A DNA stretch of 64,000 bases from CAZWSX01 sp964636985 (GTDB taxonomy: Bacteria; Planctomycetota; Planctomycetia; Pirellulales; Pirellulaceae). The stretch covers positions 62,001-126,000 of the forward strand of contig CAZWSX010000009.1 in assembly GCA_964636985.1 (NCBI GenBank), read 5' to 3'. The position numbers were made by a program, and so were the translations under genes. Positions 63,036-64,000 of the stretch are shown here, one piece after another. Every line of letters begins with the position of its first letter. The first letter of the stretch is position 1. Below the pieces are notes generated by a model. That model had not been told where the DNA came from, did not search any database, and worked only from the letters and a program-made list of their open reading frames with translations.

Positions 63036-64000
63036 ATGACTTGTCGTAGTCTCCTCCCGTCGTTGGCGGCCGGGCTGTTCTTTTTCTTTGGTCTGGCGGC
63101 TGGAAGTTTAACGGCTGCCGAAGGACCGGCTCTCAAGCTGCAAAAGCACGACAAGATCGTGATCATCGGCAATACGCTGGCCGAGAGGATGCAGTACTAC
63201 AACCACTGGGAAACCCTCCTACACAACCGCTTTCCCGAGCTGGAGCTAACGGTCCGCAACCTGGGCTGGTCGGCCGATGAGTTGACGCTTCGCCCACGGT
63301 CGCAAGACTTTCAAGACCATGGCCACAACCTGACCGATCATAAGCCGAATGTGATCTTGGCGATGTTCGGCTTCAACGAATCGTTCAAGGGGGAAAAGGG
63401 GCTGGCGAAGTTCGAGGCCGACCTGGCCAAGTTCATCGACGACACGACGTCGTCCAAGTACGACGGCAAGGCGCCGCCGCGGCTCGTCGTCTTCAGCCCC
63501 ATCGCGCACGAGAACCTCGGCAAGCACGAACTGCCCGACGGCAAGGCGAACAACAAAAACATCGCCCTCTACACCACGTCGATGAAGAAGATTTGCGGCG
63601 ACAAGAAGGTTACGTTCGTCGATTTGTATGCTCCGTCTCTGAAAGCCATGGATTCGGCCGGCAAGAACAAGCTGACGATTAACGGCGTTCATCTGAACAA
63701 CCGCGGCGACGAAGTGGTCGCAGCGATCATCGACACCGACCTGTTCGGTGCTCCCTCCAGCAATGGCAAAGACTTAAAGAAGTTGCACGCCGAAGTTGCC
63801 GAGAAGAACCAACAGTTCTTCTACGACTACCGGGCAGTGAACGGCTTCTACATCTATGGCGGCCGCAAGAATCCCTTCGGCGTGATCAACTTCCCGGCCG
63901 AGTTCGCCAAGCTTCGCAAAATGATCGAAGTCCGCGACCAACGGATTTGGAACGTCGCGCAAGGCAAGAAGGTCGCTGACCAAATCGACGACAGCAAGAC
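63036..64000 (+). CDS. Secreted SGNH/GDSL-like protein, partial (start of a PVC-type multidomain protein?)
   Basis: An open frame of 321 codons running off the window end. The signal peptide (LAAGLFFFFGLAAGSLTAAE) is followed by an SGNH-hydrolase-like fold: block I reads IVIIGNTLAERMQ (Asn-Thr where GDS is usual), VRNLGWSADEL, block III MFGFNESF, and a last block INGVHLNNRGDEV with His but Asn in place of the Asp of DxxH. The catalytic Ser is therefore doubtful. After it comes QQFFYDYRAVNGFYIYGGRK. In planctomycetes such N-termini often head proteins of over 1000 aa with dehydrogenase, HEAT and cytochrome c parts (from memory). The rest is outside the window. Confidence 0.75.
   Translation, partial: MTCRSLLPSLAAGLFFFFGLAAGSLTAAEGPALKLQKHDKIVIIGNTLAERMQYYNHWETLLHNRFPELELTVRNLGWSADELTLRPRSQDFQDHGHNLTDHKPNVILAMFGFNESFKGEKGLAKFEADLAKFIDDTTSSKYDGKAPPRLVVFSPIAHENLGKHELPDGKANNKNIALYTTSMKKICGDKKVTFVDLYAPSLKAMDSAGKNKLTINGVHLNNRGDEVVAAIIDTDLFGAPSSNGKDLKKLHAEVAEKNQQFFYDYRAVNGFYIYGGRKNPFGVINFPAEFAKLRKMIEVRDQRIWNVAQGKKVADQIDDSK

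Overview
The window is chromosomal DNA from a planctomycete, most likely a Pirellulales-type organism (inference). Several things point there. EF-Tu has a switch I that departs from the near-universal RGITI motif, in a form I recall from Rhodopirellula-type EF-Tu. The fusA gene between rpsG and rpsJ encodes a divergent EF-G. The window also holds an SGNH/'PVC-type' secreted protein, a CxxCH-containing secreted protein, a PQQ-type dehydrogenase fused to a second propeller, a tandem UvrA fusion and a Hanks-type kinase. No prophage, insertion sequence, CRISPR array or rRNA gene was seen.

Layout. 1-4.8 kb: secreted beta-propeller dehydrogenase (+), PP2C-like phosphatase (-), secreted CxxCH protein (+) and a small membrane protein (-). 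5.0-20.4 kb: tRNA-Thr(TGT)-Tyr-Gly-Thr(GGT)-tuf-tRNA-Trp-secE-nusG-rplK-rplA-rplJ-rplL-rpoB-rpoC, an order close to that of E. coli. Terminator-like hairpins lie after tuf, between rplK and rplA, between rplL and rpoB, and after rpoC. 20.5-22.2 kb: a secreted protein whose LamG fold seems to be interrupted by a seven-unit propeller, sitting inside the supercluster. 22.3-25.5 kb: rpsL-rpsG-(terminator)-fusA. 25.6-39.1 kb: S10-spc cluster rpsJ-rplC-rplD-rplW-rplB-rpsS-rplV-rpsC-rplP-rpmC-rpsQ-rplN-rplX-rplE-rpsN-rpsH-rplF-rplR-rpsE-rplO-secY-adk-map, without rpmD. The usual infA/rpmJ/rpsM/rpsK/rpsD/rpoA/rplQ block is absent here, and rplM-rpsI follow instead.

40.3-64 kb is ordinary chromosome: a MATE transporter; an 1148-aa orphan (-) divergent from a 2389-aa double UvrA with an unassigned C-terminal domain; a Spy-like secreted coiled coil; a Uma2-family protein; a UvrD/PcrA helicase; a DEAD-box helicase; a Ser/Thr kinase; an rpe-(degenerate histidine phosphatase)-accD operon (-); a small lipoprotein; a CtBP-like 2-hydroxyacid dehydrogenase; a tRNA-like 3' fragment; and the start of a secreted SGNH-type protein running off the end.

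The most notable items are the UvrA-UvrA fusion and its C-terminal domain, the histidine phosphatase with all catalytic residues replaced, the LamG/propeller nesting, the lysine-rich pentapeptide tail on L23, the 62-nt rpsC/rplP overlap, and residues in S12 (R88), L11 (T28) and EF-Tu (switch I) at positions linked to antibiotic action or GTPase function. Start sites were chosen by eye from ribosome-binding sites and family N-termini. No database search was run.
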